A DNA stretch of 64,000 nt, from contig NZ_JGZG01000008.1 of assembly GCF_000741295.1 (NCBI RefSeq), forward strand, positions 63,005-127,004, given 5' to 3'. Made by a program: the position numbers and the translations under genes. This stretch comes from Bifidobacterium pseudolongum subsp. globosum. Its GTDB lineage: Bacteria > Actinomycetota > Actinomycetes > Actinomycetales > Bifidobacteriaceae. Shown here one piece after another: positions 8,847 to 17,656 of the stretch (positions are counted from its first letter, which is position 1; every line of letters starts with the position of its first letter). The notes below the pieces were generated by a model. It was not told the origin of the DNA. It was given only the letters and a program-made list of their open reading frames with translations, and made no database searches.

Positions 8847-10301
8847 TCACTTCGAGGTCTGAATCTCCTCCTGCCCCGGCTCGGCCCACAGGATATGGAA
8901 CGAACCTGGCTCATCGACACGCTGATAGGTGTGCGCGCCGAACAGATCGCGCTGGCCTTGGATCAGCGAAGCCGGCAGACGCGTCGAACGCAATCCGTCG
9001 AAGTAGGCGAGCGACGAGGCGAACACCGGGTCCGGAATGCCGTGCGCGGCGCATGTGGCCACAATGCGGCGCCATGAGGCTTCGCATTCCTCGATGGCCT
9101 TCTTGAAATACGGCGCGAACAGCAGCGAGACATCGGCCTGACCGGTCTCGAACGATTCCGAGATGCGGTCGAGGAACTCGGCGCGGATGATGCAGCCGGC
9201 GCGCCAGATGCGCGCGACCGCCGCCAGATCGATATGCCAGTCATACACCTTGCCTGCGGCGGTGATCTCATTGAACCCCTGGGCGTAGGCGATGATCTTT
9301 GAAGCGTACAGCGCATGGCGGATGTCGTCGATGAACGCCTTGCGCTCGTCGTCGCCCAACTCGATCAGTGCTTGCGGTCCGGCGAAATGCTGCTTCGCGG
9401 CTTCGTCACGCAGCTCGGTCTCCGAAGAGAGTCCGCGGGCGAACACGGCTTCGGCGATGCCGGTGACCGGCACGCCGAGCATGAGGGCCGTCTGCACGGT
9501 CCACGTGCCGGTGCCCTTCATGCCGGCATGGTCGAGGATCACATCGACAAGCGGCTGGCCGGTCTTCTTGTCTTTCTTGTGCAGCACTTCAGCGGTGATC
9601 TCGATGAGGTACGAGTTGAGTTCGGTGCCGTTCCACTCCTGGAACACATCGCCGATCTGGTCCGGGCTCATGCCCAGGCCGCGGCGCATGAGGTCGTAGC
9701 TTTCGGCGATGAGCTGCATGTCCGAATATTCGATGCCGTTGTGCACCATCTTCACGAAATGGCCGGCGCCATTGGGACCGATGTGCGTGACGCAGGGTTC
9801 ACCTTCGGCCTTGGCCGCGATGGATTCGAGAATCGGCTTGAGGCGCTCCCACGACTCATCGCTGCCACCGGGCATGAGGGACGGCCCGAGCAGCGCGCCC
9901 TCCTCGCCGCCGGAGACGCCCATGCCCACGAAATGGATGCCGCGGGCGCTCATCTCCTTCTCACGGCGGATCGTGTCCTGATAGAACGCGTTGCCGCCGT
10001 CGACGATGATGTCGCCGGGCTCCATGAGATCGGCGAGCTCGTTGATCACATCATCGGTCGGCTCGCCGGCCTTGACCATGATGATCGCCGTGCGCGGACG
10101 CTCGAGCGATGCCACGAATTCCTGAACCGTCTTGGCCGGGTAGAACGTGCCTTCATCACCATAATTGTCGATGAGGTGCTCAGTTCGTGCATAGGACCGG
10201 TTGAACACAGCCACCTTGTTGCCATGCCGGGCAAGATTCCTTGCCAGGCTCGCGCCCATGGCGGCCAATCCGACCACGCCTACGTTCGCTTGTGCAGTCA
10301 T
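8847..10301 (-). CDS. gnd: 6-phosphogluconate dehydrogenase, decarboxylating
   Basis: A 484-residue enzyme that converts 6-phosphogluconate to ribulose 5-phosphate, CO2 and NADPH. The N-terminal dinucleotide fold is VGVVGLAAMGASLARNL; the substrate-binding segments GVSGGEEGALLGPSLMPGG and GAGHFVKMVHNGIEY carry the catalytic Lys and Asn. ATG at 10301 is set by TGGAGGAATGGC. A TATACGAT-type -10 lies upstream, so unlike zwf this gene has a normal leader. It faces the zwf-opcA-pgl operon and completes the oxidative pentose phosphate branch. Confidence 0.95.
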   Translation of the reverse strand: MTAQANVGVVGLAAMGASLARNLARHGNKVAVFNRSYARTEHLIDNYGDEGTFYPAKTVQEFVASLERPRTAIIMVKAGEPTDDVINELADLMEPGDIIVDGGNAFYQDTIRREKEMSARGIHFVGMGVSGGEEGALLGPSLMPGGSDESWERLKPILESIAAKAEGEPCVTHIGPNGAGHFVKMVHNGIEYSDMQLIAESYDLMRRGLGMSPDQIGDVFQEWNGTELNSYLIEITAEVLHKKDKKTGQPLVDVILDHAGMKGTGTWTVQTALMLGVPVTGIAEAVFARGLSSETELRDEAAKQHFAGPQALIELGDDERKAFIDDIRHALYASKIIAYAQGFNEITAAGKVYDWHIDLAAVARIWRAGCIIRAEFLDRISESFETGQADVSLLFAPYFKKAIEECEASWRRIVATCAAHGIPDPVFASSLAYFDGLRSTRLPASLIQGQRDLFGAHTYQRVDEPGSFHILWAEPGQEEIQTSK

Positions 10302-10406
10302 GCCATTCCTCCACATCGTATACAACAGTTTCCGTGCCCATTCTAACGGGTCGGGCGCCGAACGTGTCGGGTATCCGCGCATGGCCATAATTCACGCAAC
10401 GCATGC

Positions 10407-11101
10407 TCACATGGCAAGCGGCAGCACCGCGCGCGTCGTGAAGACCCGCGCCTGTGTGCCGGCCACCACAAGCGCCTGGTCATTGCGCAGCGGCACAAAG
10501 CGCGGATCTGCGGCATGTGCACGTACGATGCGTGCGGCCTCGCGCCCCAACGCCAGCCCGTGCACATGCGGCACCACCCGGTATGCACTGAGCGCGAGAC
10601 CAGGCACGGGCACCGTCGATTCCCCGCTATCGCGGGCCGCTCGTCCATCGGCGCGATGTAGTCAATCGACGGCGCAGCCGCCACGGCGCCGGCGGACTCC
10701 CCCAGATACGGCACGCCCTGTGCCACGCGCTCGCGGATGATGCCGGCCGCCCCACTCGACTGCAGGCAGTGCATGAGGTAGAACGTGTTGCCGCCGCACA
10801 CGTAGAACACGCCAGCGCGGCGTAATTCGTCATGGATGCGCCAACGGCGCGCATCGGTCAGGTCGACCACATGCACGTCCACGCCCAAGGCACGCCACCA
10901 CCAGTGCATCAGACGGTTCGCCACACCGTAGTCGGCCGCATAGCTCGCGGTTGGGATGAACGCCATGCGCCGGCACCCCAAGTCGGGGATGAGCCGGCGG
11001 ATGACCGGCGTCATGCCGACGAGCGACGACATGAGGAAGAGCCGGCGCGCACGACCATGCGCATGAGGGTCGGCGCCACCCCAATCGTCTGCGTATGCCA
11101 T
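10407..11101 (-). pseudogene. peptidase E-like (S51) gene with one frameshift
   Basis: The 5' part encodes RRLFLMSSLVGMTPVIRRL, FYVCGGNTFYLMHCLQ and the serine nucleophile elbow YLGESAGAVAAAPSIDY, all typical of the S51 dipeptidase E family that cleaves Asp-X dipeptides. After the segment IAPMDERPAI, near 10620-10640, the frame is lost. The rest of the protein (TVPVPGLALSAYRVVPHVHG to the end PLAM) continues in another frame with a stop at 10407. One missing base near a GCGGGG tract explains it. The catalytic Ser lies before the shift but the C-terminal third is displaced. It is either a pseudogene or a sequencing error. ATG at 11101 is the probable start. Confidence 0.75.
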
Positions 11102-11297
11102 GCCCCACCCCGGTCCGTTGTGCTGATGGGGCACATCCGTTAATGTGCCTGCACACAGTGTATGCCGCACAAGGCGAACCGCACCACCGTACAGGGTGGC
11201 ATTTGCCCTCACCGCGCAACCCCAGTGTGCCGGGTGCGGGGCGGCGGTACCCTAGTCCACAGCTTTACCCATACGACACATGAGGACACCACCGGCA

Positions 11298-12776
11298 ATG
11301 GCATCGCTTACCCCATCTCAGCACACGCACACCGACGACCCCGCGCACGAAACACCCACCGCTGTGGCACAAGATCTTGCGCAGAGCCGCGAATCCGGAT
11401 TGGCTCAGGCGCCGGAGTGTGAGCACACCCAGCTGACCGGCAGACAGCGATTCGTCGTGGCCGTCACGTTCTTCTCGATGTTCTTCGGCGCCGGCAATCT
11501 CATCTTCCCGCCGCTCGTCGGCGCGTTGAGCGGCCACGCGGCGGTGCCCGCACTGGTCGGCTTCACCATCTCGGCGGTCGGCCTGCCAATCCTCGGGGTG
11601 ATTGTGGTGGCCCGTGCCGGTGGGTTCGCGCATCTTTCGGCGCGCGTCTCCCGCCACTTCTCACTCATCCTCGGCGTGGCGATCATGCTCACGATCGGCC
11701 CGCTGTTCGCGATTCCACGCACGGCGTCGACCTCGTTCGAGATGGCGGTCGTGCCGTTTCTGCCCAGTGGCGCGCGCCCATGGGCGCAATTCGCCTATTC
11801 CGTGGTGTTCTTCGCCCTCGCGTTTGTGGTGGCCCAGCATCCTGACCGTTTGACCGCCGTGCTCGGCCGGATCATGGGGCCGATCCTGCTGGTCATGATC
11901 GCCGCGCTGTTCGTGGCGTGCCTTGTGGTGCCGCACGGTCCGTTCACCGCACCGACCGGCGTCTACAAGCACGACCAGCTCATTCAGGGATTCCTTGACG
12001 GCTACCAGACGATGGACCTGATCGCGGCATTGTATTTCGGCATCGTCATCTCGGCGAACATCAAGGAGCTTGGTGTGCGTGACGAATCACGCAACCGGGC
12101 GGAGACCGGCATCGGCGGCCTATGGACCGGCGCCATGCTCATCATCGTGTACGGCGTGTTGGGATTCGTGGGCGCCGTGTCCGAGACCTTCCACGCCATC
12201 GACCCCACAACCGATACGGGCGCCACCGTGCTGACGAACCTCACGTCACACGCATTCGGCCCCGTCGGTCTCGCCTTCATCGGCATCGTCTTCGTCATCG
12301 CATGCTTCAACGTGTGCACCGGCCTCATCTCCACCTGCAGCTCGTACTTCCACACCACGTTCCCCCGTATGGCCGGCCACCGTGTCAGCTACCGCGTATG
12401 GAGCCTCGTGTTCACGCTGATCAGCTTGGCCATCGCCAACATCGGCCTGAGCGCCATCATCGCGCTTTCGGTGCCGGTGCTGGAGTTCCTCTACCCCATC
12501 GCAATCGTGCTCGTGGCGCTGGCGCTGTTCGGCCGCGTCTTCACGCAACGCTTCCCACGCGCCTATCTGTGGACCGTTCTGGGCGCCGGCATCGCCAGTG
12601 GCGCCAACGCCATCCGCGGATTGGCCGCGGTGTTCGGCGCACATCTCGAATGGCTCGACCGCGCGTGCGCGCTGTTGCCCCTGCAGCAGGTGTCACTGGG
12701 ATGGCTCGCGCCTGCTGCAGTGGGTCTGGTCATCGGCATCGCCATCAGCATCGCCGAACGCCGGCGCGCACTCTGA
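11298..12776 (+). CDS. brnQ: branched-chain amino acid transporter (LIVCS family)
   Basis: A 492-residue membrane protein with about 12 hydrophobic segments, a cation-coupled importer of Leu, Ile and Val. The family signature FFGAGNLIFPPLVG is in the first transmembrane region, about residue 60. The N-terminal 40 residues are hydrophilic and poorly conserved. ATG at 11298 is preferred because GAGGA lies 11 nt upstream; an in-frame ATG at 11280 adds six residues. Its stop is only 21 bp from the stop of convergent msrAB, with a short GCCGGCGCCGGC palindrome between them. Confidence 0.9.
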   Translation: MASLTPSQHTHTDDPAHETPTAVAQDLAQSRESGLAQAPECEHTQLTGRQRFVVAVTFFSMFFGAGNLIFPPLVGALSGHAAVPALVGFTISAVGLPILGVIVVARAGGFAHLSARVSRHFSLILGVAIMLTIGPLFAIPRTASTSFEMAVVPFLPSGARPWAQFAYSVVFFALAFVVAQHPDRLTAVLGRIMGPILLVMIAALFVACLVVPHGPFTAPTGVYKHDQLIQGFLDGYQTMDLIAALYFGIVISANIKELGVRDESRNRAETGIGGLWTGAMLIIVYGVLGFVGAVSETFHAIDPTTDTGATVLTNLTSHAFGPVGLAFIGIVFVIACFNVCTGLISTCSSYFHTTFPRMAGHRVSYRVWSLVFTLISLAIANIGLSAIIALSVPVLEFLYPIAIVLVALALFGRVFTQRFPRAYLWTVLGAGIASGANAIRGLAAVFGAHLEWLDRACALLPLQQVSLGWLAPAAVGLVIGIAISIAERRRAL

Positions 12777-12797
12777 CTCGGCCGGCGCCGGCGTGGC

Positions 12798-13793
12798 TCA
12801 GGCCTCGGATTGGTCGCGAATCCGCGCGTCCAGGGCCTCCACCAGATCGCCATAGCCTTCACTGGCCATCCGGTCGCGTGGCACAAAACGCAGCGACGCC
12901 GAATTCATGCAGTACCGCAGACCGCCGCGCTCTCGCGGACCGTCCGAGAACACATGGCCTAGGTGGCTGTTGGAACCCGTCGCGCGCACTTCGAGACGCG
13001 GGTGCATCGGCAGGCTGTAGTCTTCGACCTCACGCACCGACGCGCGGTCGATTGGCGCGCTGAACGCCGGCCATCCGCATCCGGAATCGAATTTGTCGGT
13101 CGAGAAGAACAACGGCTCGCCACTGACGCGGTCCACATAGATGCCCGGTTCGAACACACGGTCGTATTCGTTGCGGAACGGCGCCTCTGTGGCGGCGTGC
13201 TGCGTGACTTCATACTGTTCGGGAGTCAGGCTCCAGATACGTTCGATGTAGCGTTGGCGCTCACGCATATGGTTGATCACATCCACCGGAATATGGCAAT
13301 AACCACCCAGATTGACGAGTAGATAATCCTGATGCTCGGGCTCCGCAGGTGTGAAGTTGCGCAACTGCTCCACTTCCACAGCCGGTTCGTGGCCGGCACG
13401 TTGCGCGAGTTGCGCCAGCGCCTCCTCATACACCACACGTTGTTCGGCGGCGCGCTCACCGGCCGGATACAGGCCGGAACGGTACTGCGCACCGACGTCG
13501 TTGCCTTGGCGGTCGACGCTGAACGGGTCGATGATGTCCAGAAACAGCAGCGTCAACGTCCGCAGGCTCACGCGCTCCGGGTCATAGGCAACGCGCACCG
13601 TCTCAACGGCACCCGTTGCGCCGGAACACACCTGCCGGTATGTGGGGCTGGGCGTGTTGGATTGCGCGTACCCCACCGTTGTGTCGGTGACGCCGTCGAC
13701 GTTCTGCATGGCACGTTCGAGCCCCCAGAAACAACCGCCGGCCATATACGCCACGTGCGCTTCGGTGGCAGGCACCGCATCATACGCGGTCAT
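12798..13793 (-). CDS. msrAB: fused peptide methionine sulfoxide reductase MsrA-MsrB
   Basis: A 331-residue fusion that reduces both S- and R-methionine sulfoxide in oxidised proteins. The MsrA domain starts with the catalytic motif GGCFWGLE near residue 19. The MsrB domain (from about residue 195) has DSGCGWPAF and the catalytic RYCMNSASL. The MsrB zinc-binding CxxC pairs are absent, as in some other fused MsrAB proteins; the segment reads [15 protein letters not shown] at 13793 has GAGG 10 nt upstream. An in-frame GTG at 13802 overlaps the stop of the copper ATPase, so the two genes are coupled. This links copper handling to repair of oxidised methionine. Confidence 0.93.
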   Translation of the reverse strand: MTAYDAVPATEAHVAYMAGGCFWGLERAMQNVDGVTDTTVGYAQSNTPSPTYRQVCSGATGAVETVRVAYDPERVSLRTLTLLFLDIIDPFSVDRQGNDVGAQYRSGLYPAGERAAEQRVVYEEALAQLAQRAGHEPAVEVEQLRNFTPAEPEHQDYLLVNLGGYCHIPVDVINHMRERQRYIERIWSLTPEQYEVTQHAATEAPFRNEYDRVFEPGIYVDRVSGEPLFFSTDKFDSGCGWPAFSAPIDRASVREVEDYSLPMHPRLEVRATGSNSHLGHVFSDGPRERGGLRYCMNSASLRFVPRDRMASEGYGDLVEALDARIRDQSEA

Positions 13794-13798
13794 GGCGC

Positions 13799-13963
13799 TC
13801 ACGCCTCGTCCGCGTACTTCGCGGGGTCCTGATCAAAGACCTCGGCGCAATGGGGGTTGCAGAAATAGATGGTTTTGCCGTGGAAGACGCGCGTGTCCGC
13901 CGCGTGCTCCGGATCGACGACCATGCCGCAGACCGGGTCAATCGCCTCATGTACATCGTTCAT
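13799..13963 (-). other. possible internal translation start giving a free YHS protein
   Basis: Inside the copper ATPase frame, an ATG at 13963 is preceded by AAAGGA with a 6-nt spacer, an ideal ribosome site for this genome. Initiation there would make a 54-residue protein consisting only of the YHS domain (CGM and FCNPHC cysteines), a possible soluble copper carrier. The region before it is a low-complexity linker. The full-length fusion and the free domain could both be made. Confidence 0.45.
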
Positions 13964-16567
13964 GGTGTGTCCTTTCGTTGTGGCGGTGTTGTCCGCCGCC
14001 GGCTTGGCGAGCGCCTGCTCGTCGATGGTGACGGGCGCAAGGCGCCCTGTGGTATGTCTAGGCTTAGCACGGGTCGGGTCGAAGGCATGCAGTCGGTTAG
14101 CGTTGAGCACAACCGAAAGCGACGAGAACGCCATGGCCGCACCGGCAATCATCGGGCTGAGCAGGATGTGCCACGCTGGATACAGCACGCCCGCGGCCAC
14201 GGGAATGCCGAGCCCGTTGTATCCCAGCGCGAAGCCGAGGTTTTCCCGGATATTGCGCATGGTGGCGCGAGAGAGGTCCCAGGCGGTCACGACCGCCATA
14301 GGCGAACCGTGCATGAGTGTGATGTCGGCGGATTCCATGGCCACATCGGTGCCCGTGCCCATCGCCATACCCACATCAGCACGCACCAGGGCGGGCGCAT
14401 CATTGATGCCGTCACCCACCATGGCCACCACATGACCTTGGTCCTGCACCATGCGGATCACCTGCTCTTTGGCTTGCGGCACGACATTGGCCACCACGGT
14501 GCTCATGCCGACCTGGTGTGCGATGGCTTGGGCGGTTGTGGCGTTGTCACCGGTGAGCATGACCGTCTGTACACCGCGCGCATGCAACGCCGCGATGGCC
14601 TCACGCGCATCCGGTTTGACGGTGTCCGCCACGGCGAGCACCGCCACAAGGGAGCCATTGATGGCGGCGAGCACCGGCGTGGCGCCATCCGCGGCGAACC
14701 GTTCCATGACCTTGCGTGCGTCATCGACCTGTTGTGCTGGAAGGGCGCCGTCGAGCAATGCAGCGTTGCCCACATACACGGTGTGCCCCTGCACGGTGGC
14801 TCGCACACCTTGCCCGGGTACGCTCGTGAATACACTGGCGTCGGGCAGGTCCAGACCCCGGGCGTGGGCGGCTTGCACAACCGCCTGGGCGAGGGGGTGC
14901 TCCGAACGGGCCTCCGCCGCGGCGATGAGCGCGAATGTGGCGTCATCGAGTGGTGTACCGGTGCCCTCTGCGCCGTCTGCACCGCGGTATGCCACCGCTT
15001 GTGTGAGTGAGGGGTGGCCTGCGGTGATCGTGCCGGTCTTGTCGAAGACGACCACATCCACAGCGGAGGTGCGCTCCAAGGCTTGGGCGTTGCGGTACAG
15101 CACGCCGTATTGCGCGCCCTTGCCGGTGGCGATGGTGATCGACAGCGGCGTGGCGAGCCCCAACGCGCATGGGCACGCGATCACCAGCACACAGATCGCG
15201 CAGATGATGCCGTATGCGGGCTGCCCAATCGGGCCCCACAGCCGCCATGCCACAAAGGTCCACAGCGCGATCAGCACCACAGCCGGCACGAATACGGCGG
15301 CCACCCGGTCCGCGATGCGTTGGATCGGAGCCTTGGACGTCTGCGCCGTTTTGACGAGCGCGATGATCTGCGCGAGCGTGGTGTCGGCGCCCACGCGCGT
15401 GGCCCGGTAGCGAATCGCCCCGGTCGTATTGACGGTCGCGCCGATGACCTCGCTCCCCACATGCTTGGTGACCGGCATCGACTCCCCTGTGACCATCGAT
15501 TCATCCACTGCGGACGTGCCATCGGTCACCACGCCGTCCACGGGTATGCGCTCCCCCGGCCGGATCTCCACAATATCGCCGGCACGCACGTCGTCAGTCG
15601 GTACATCCGTCACCGCACCGCCGCGCACCACATGCGCCGTGTCGGGTCGCAGCCCGATGAGCGCGCGGATCGCGGCTCCTGTGCCGGCACGCGCGCGCGT
15701 CTCGAGCAGCTGCCCCAGAATCATCAGGGTAATGATCACACCAACGGCCTCGTAGTACGGCTCGCGCGCGCCTTGCGGCACCAGTCCTGGCCACAGCGTG
15801 ACGACGAGTGAATAGGCGAATGCGGCGATTGTGCCGACCGAAACGAGCGAATTCATCTCAGGTGCCCGGTGCGCCAACGCCATCCAACCGGTGCGGTGCA
15901 CTGGCCATCCGCAATAGGACATGACCGGCAGCGCCAACGCCAACTGCAACCACGGACTAGTGACCCATGCGGGCAGCGCGCCGTGGAACCAAGCGCCGAC
16001 TGCGGGAATCATCGGCAGCATCGCCACCAGCAGCAACGGCACCGTGCATACCACGCCGACGATGAGTCTGCGCGTGAGCTCATGCGCCTCATGCGCGCGC
16101 TCGTCGTCCTCGGCCTGTTGCGCGGCACGGATCTGCTCCGGCCCCTGCAGCACACTGCCAGCCTGCGCTTGAGTCTGTGGAGCATGCGCTTCGCCGCCCG
16201 AACCGGTGACGCGCAGCTCGCCGTGGAGCATGTTCATGCCGCATGCGAACGGGTAGGTGCCTGGAGCGAGCGCCGGCAGTGTGAGCTGCGTGGTGGCGAA
16301 CGCGGGCAGCGCGCGGTCGATGCCCAAGTCCGGGAACACGACGTGCGACGAACATTCGCCGCTTTCCTGCCGGTCGAAGTCGAGGCGGATGGGGCTGCCC
16401 GCAGGCACCTGCACAACCGCCGGCTCATAGCCGCCCTTCACCATGATGCGCGCGGTCTGCACACCGTGGTCCTCCACCGACTGCGCGGCGCGGCGGGGCG
16501 CGAAGAAGAACCACACCAGCGCCGCACTGAGCAGCACCGCCACCACGACGATGATGACATTGATCAC
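13799..16567 (-). CDS. copper-exporting P-type ATPase with cupredoxin and YHS domains
   Basis: A 922-residue Cu(I) P1B-type ATPase of unusual layout. Residues 1-22 are a membrane helix. Residues about 30-122 form a cupredoxin-like domain with likely copper ligands Cys72, His75, Cys109, Met111, Met113 and His115. The ATPase core follows: TGES near 360, the transport motif CPC at about 465-467, [13 protein letters not shown], then YN and MxxSS membrane motifs typical of Cu(I) pumps. The last 50 residues are a YHS metal-binding domain (DPVCGM, YFCNPHC). No classical N-terminal CxxC heavy-metal domain is present. The start is GTG 16567, set by AGGAGG 6 nt upstream; the frame upstream is Cys-rich but lacks a ribosome site. 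Confidence 0.9.
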   Translation of the reverse strand: MINVIIVVVAVLLSAALVWFFFAPRRAAQSVEDHGVQTARIMVKGGYEPAVVQVPAGSPIRLDFDRQESGECSSHVVFPDLGIDRALPAFATTQLTLPALAPGTYPFACGMNMLHGELRVTGSGGEAHAPQTQAQAGSVLQGPEQIRAAQQAEDDERAHEAHELTRRLIVGVVCTVPLLLVAMLPMIPAVGAWFHGALPAWVTSPWLQLALALPVMSYCGWPVHRTGWMALAHRAPEMNSLVSVGTIAAFAYSLVVTLWPGLVPQGAREPYYEAVGVIITLMILGQLLETRARAGTGAAIRALIGLRPDTAHVVRGGAVTDVPTDDVRAGDIVEIRPGERIPVDGVVTDGTSAVDESMVTGESMPVTKHVGSEVIGATVNTTGAIRYRATRVGADTTLAQIIALVKTAQTSKAPIQRIADRVAAVFVPAVVLIALWTFVAWRLWGPIGQPAYGIICAICVLVIACPCALGLATPLSITIATGKGAQYGVLYRNAQALERTSAVDVVVFDKTGTITAGHPSLTQAVAYRGADGAEGTGTPLDDATFALIAAAEARSEHPLAQAVVQAAHARGLDLPDASVFTSVPGQGVRATVQGHTVYVGNAALLDGALPAQQVDDARKVMERFAADGATPVLAAINGSLVAVLAVADTVKPDAREAIAALHARGVQTVMLTGDNATTAQAIAHQVGMSTVVANVVPQAKEQVIRMVQDQGHVVAMVGDGINDAPALVRADVGMAMGTGTDVAMESADITLMHGSPMAVVTAWDLSRATMRNIRENLGFALGYNGLGIPVAAGVLYPAWHILLSPMIAGAAMAFSSLSVVLNANRLHAFDPTRAKPRHTTGRLAPVTIDEQALAKPAADNTATTKGHTMNDVHEAIDPVCGMVVDPEHAADTRVFHGKTIYFCNPHCAEVFDQDPAKYADEA

Positions 16568-16775
16568 CGGACACCTCCTGTTGCACCGTGCGCAGGGAGC
16601 GCACCGCTTTGCATGCTTCTTCTTGGTACAGCAGCGCGGGCGCGCCCCATATTCCATGTCCGCGTGTTGCCCATGACACACGCGCCGTTGCCGCGCAGCT
16701 GAAAACCGCCGGCACACCGCATGCACTGGCTACGCTGGAGCATGGAACCAGCCGAACCATGAAGGAGGCACCACC

Positions 16776-17564
16776 ATGACCACACTGATCACCGGGGCCA
16801 GCGGAGGCATCGGCGCACAACTCGCGCTCCTGTGCGCCCAGCATGACGACGAATTGCTGATCACCGGCCGCGACGCCGACAGGCTCGCGGCGGTGAAAGC
16901 CAATCTGGAACGCGAATACCACGGCAAGGTCACGGCGATCACGCTGGACCTCGCGCAGCCCGACGCCGCCGAACGCCTGGAACAGTACACCGTGGAACGC
17001 CACATGACGATCGACACGCTCATCAACGCCGCTGGATTCGGGGACTGGACCACATTCCTCGGCATGGACGACGACCGCATGCGCGCGATGATGCAGGTGA
17101 ACATGGTCACGCTCACCGAACTGTGCCATCGGTTCGGGCGCAGGATGCGCACGCGAGGGCATGGGCGCATCCTCAACATCGCGTCGGTCGCCGCGGCACT
17201 GCCGGGGCCCTATATGGCCATGTATTACGCGACCAAGGCGTTTGTGCGCTCATTGAGCGTGGCGCTCGCCTACGAGCTGCGCGGCACCGGCGTCACCTGC
17301 ACCGTGGTGTGCCCAGGCCCGGTCTCCACCGGCTTCGAGCGCGCCGCCAACATGCATGGCAGGAATTTCTTCACGATGGTCAAGCCGTCCACACCGCAGG
17401 CGGTCGCACGGTTCGCCTACGCCAAGATGCAGGCCGGCAGCGCACTCGCCTATGCGGGGGCGTTCGCCAAGATGACCGCATTCGGCGTGCGTGGTGTGCC
17501 AACGCGCCTTGCCGCGCGGTGCGCCGCGTATATGAATGGCGGCGAGCCGCGCACGTCACGGTAA
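16776..17564 (+). CDS. short-chain dehydrogenase/reductase
   Basis: A 262-residue classical SDR. The nucleotide-binding motif TGASGGIG is at residues 5-12, the NAAG-type motif is INAAGFG near 87, and the active site has IASVAA (Ser) and YYATK (Tyr, Lys) near 150. The substrate is unknown; such proteins act on ketones, fatty acyl or sugar substrates. GAAGGAGGC precedes the ATG. It is divergent from the copper ATPase, with about 210 bp between them, and ends at a hairpin shared with the helicase gene. Confidence 0.85.
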   Translation: MTTLITGASGGIGAQLALLCAQHDDELLITGRDADRLAAVKANLEREYHGKVTAITLDLAQPDAAERLEQYTVERHMTIDTLINAAGFGDWTTFLGMDDDRMRAMMQVNMVTLTELCHRFGRRMRTRGHGRILNIASVAAALPGPYMAMYYATKAFVRSLSVALAYELRGTGVTCTVVCPGPVSTGFERAANMHGRNFFTMVKPSTPQAVARFAYAKMQAGSALAYAGAFAKMTAFGVRGVPTRLAARCAAYMNGGEPRTSR

Positions 17565-17589
17565 GGCAACTCCACGTCTCGGATTCATC

Positions 17590-17635
17590 AACAAGGCCGT
17601 ACAGCCGCATGATCGCGTGGCTGTACGGCCTTGTT
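17590..17635. terminator. bidirectional hairpin between SDR and helicase genes
   Basis: Perfect 17-bp arms at 17590-17606 and 17619-17635 with a 12-nt loop, between convergent genes. Confidence 0.85.
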
Positions 17636-17656
17636 GCGTTGCTCCATGTCTGGAGA

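Noticed and set aside
12777-12797. GCCGGCGCCGGC palindrome between brnQ and msrAB
   Set aside because: The stem is too short and has no spacing for a loop; it is probably a GC-rich chance palindrome and was not called a terminator.
16568-16726. Cys-rich in-frame extension upstream of the copper ATPase
   Set aside because: It looks like a metal-binding leader, but no ribosome site precedes its ATG codons, while AGGAGG is ideally placed for the GTG at 16567.
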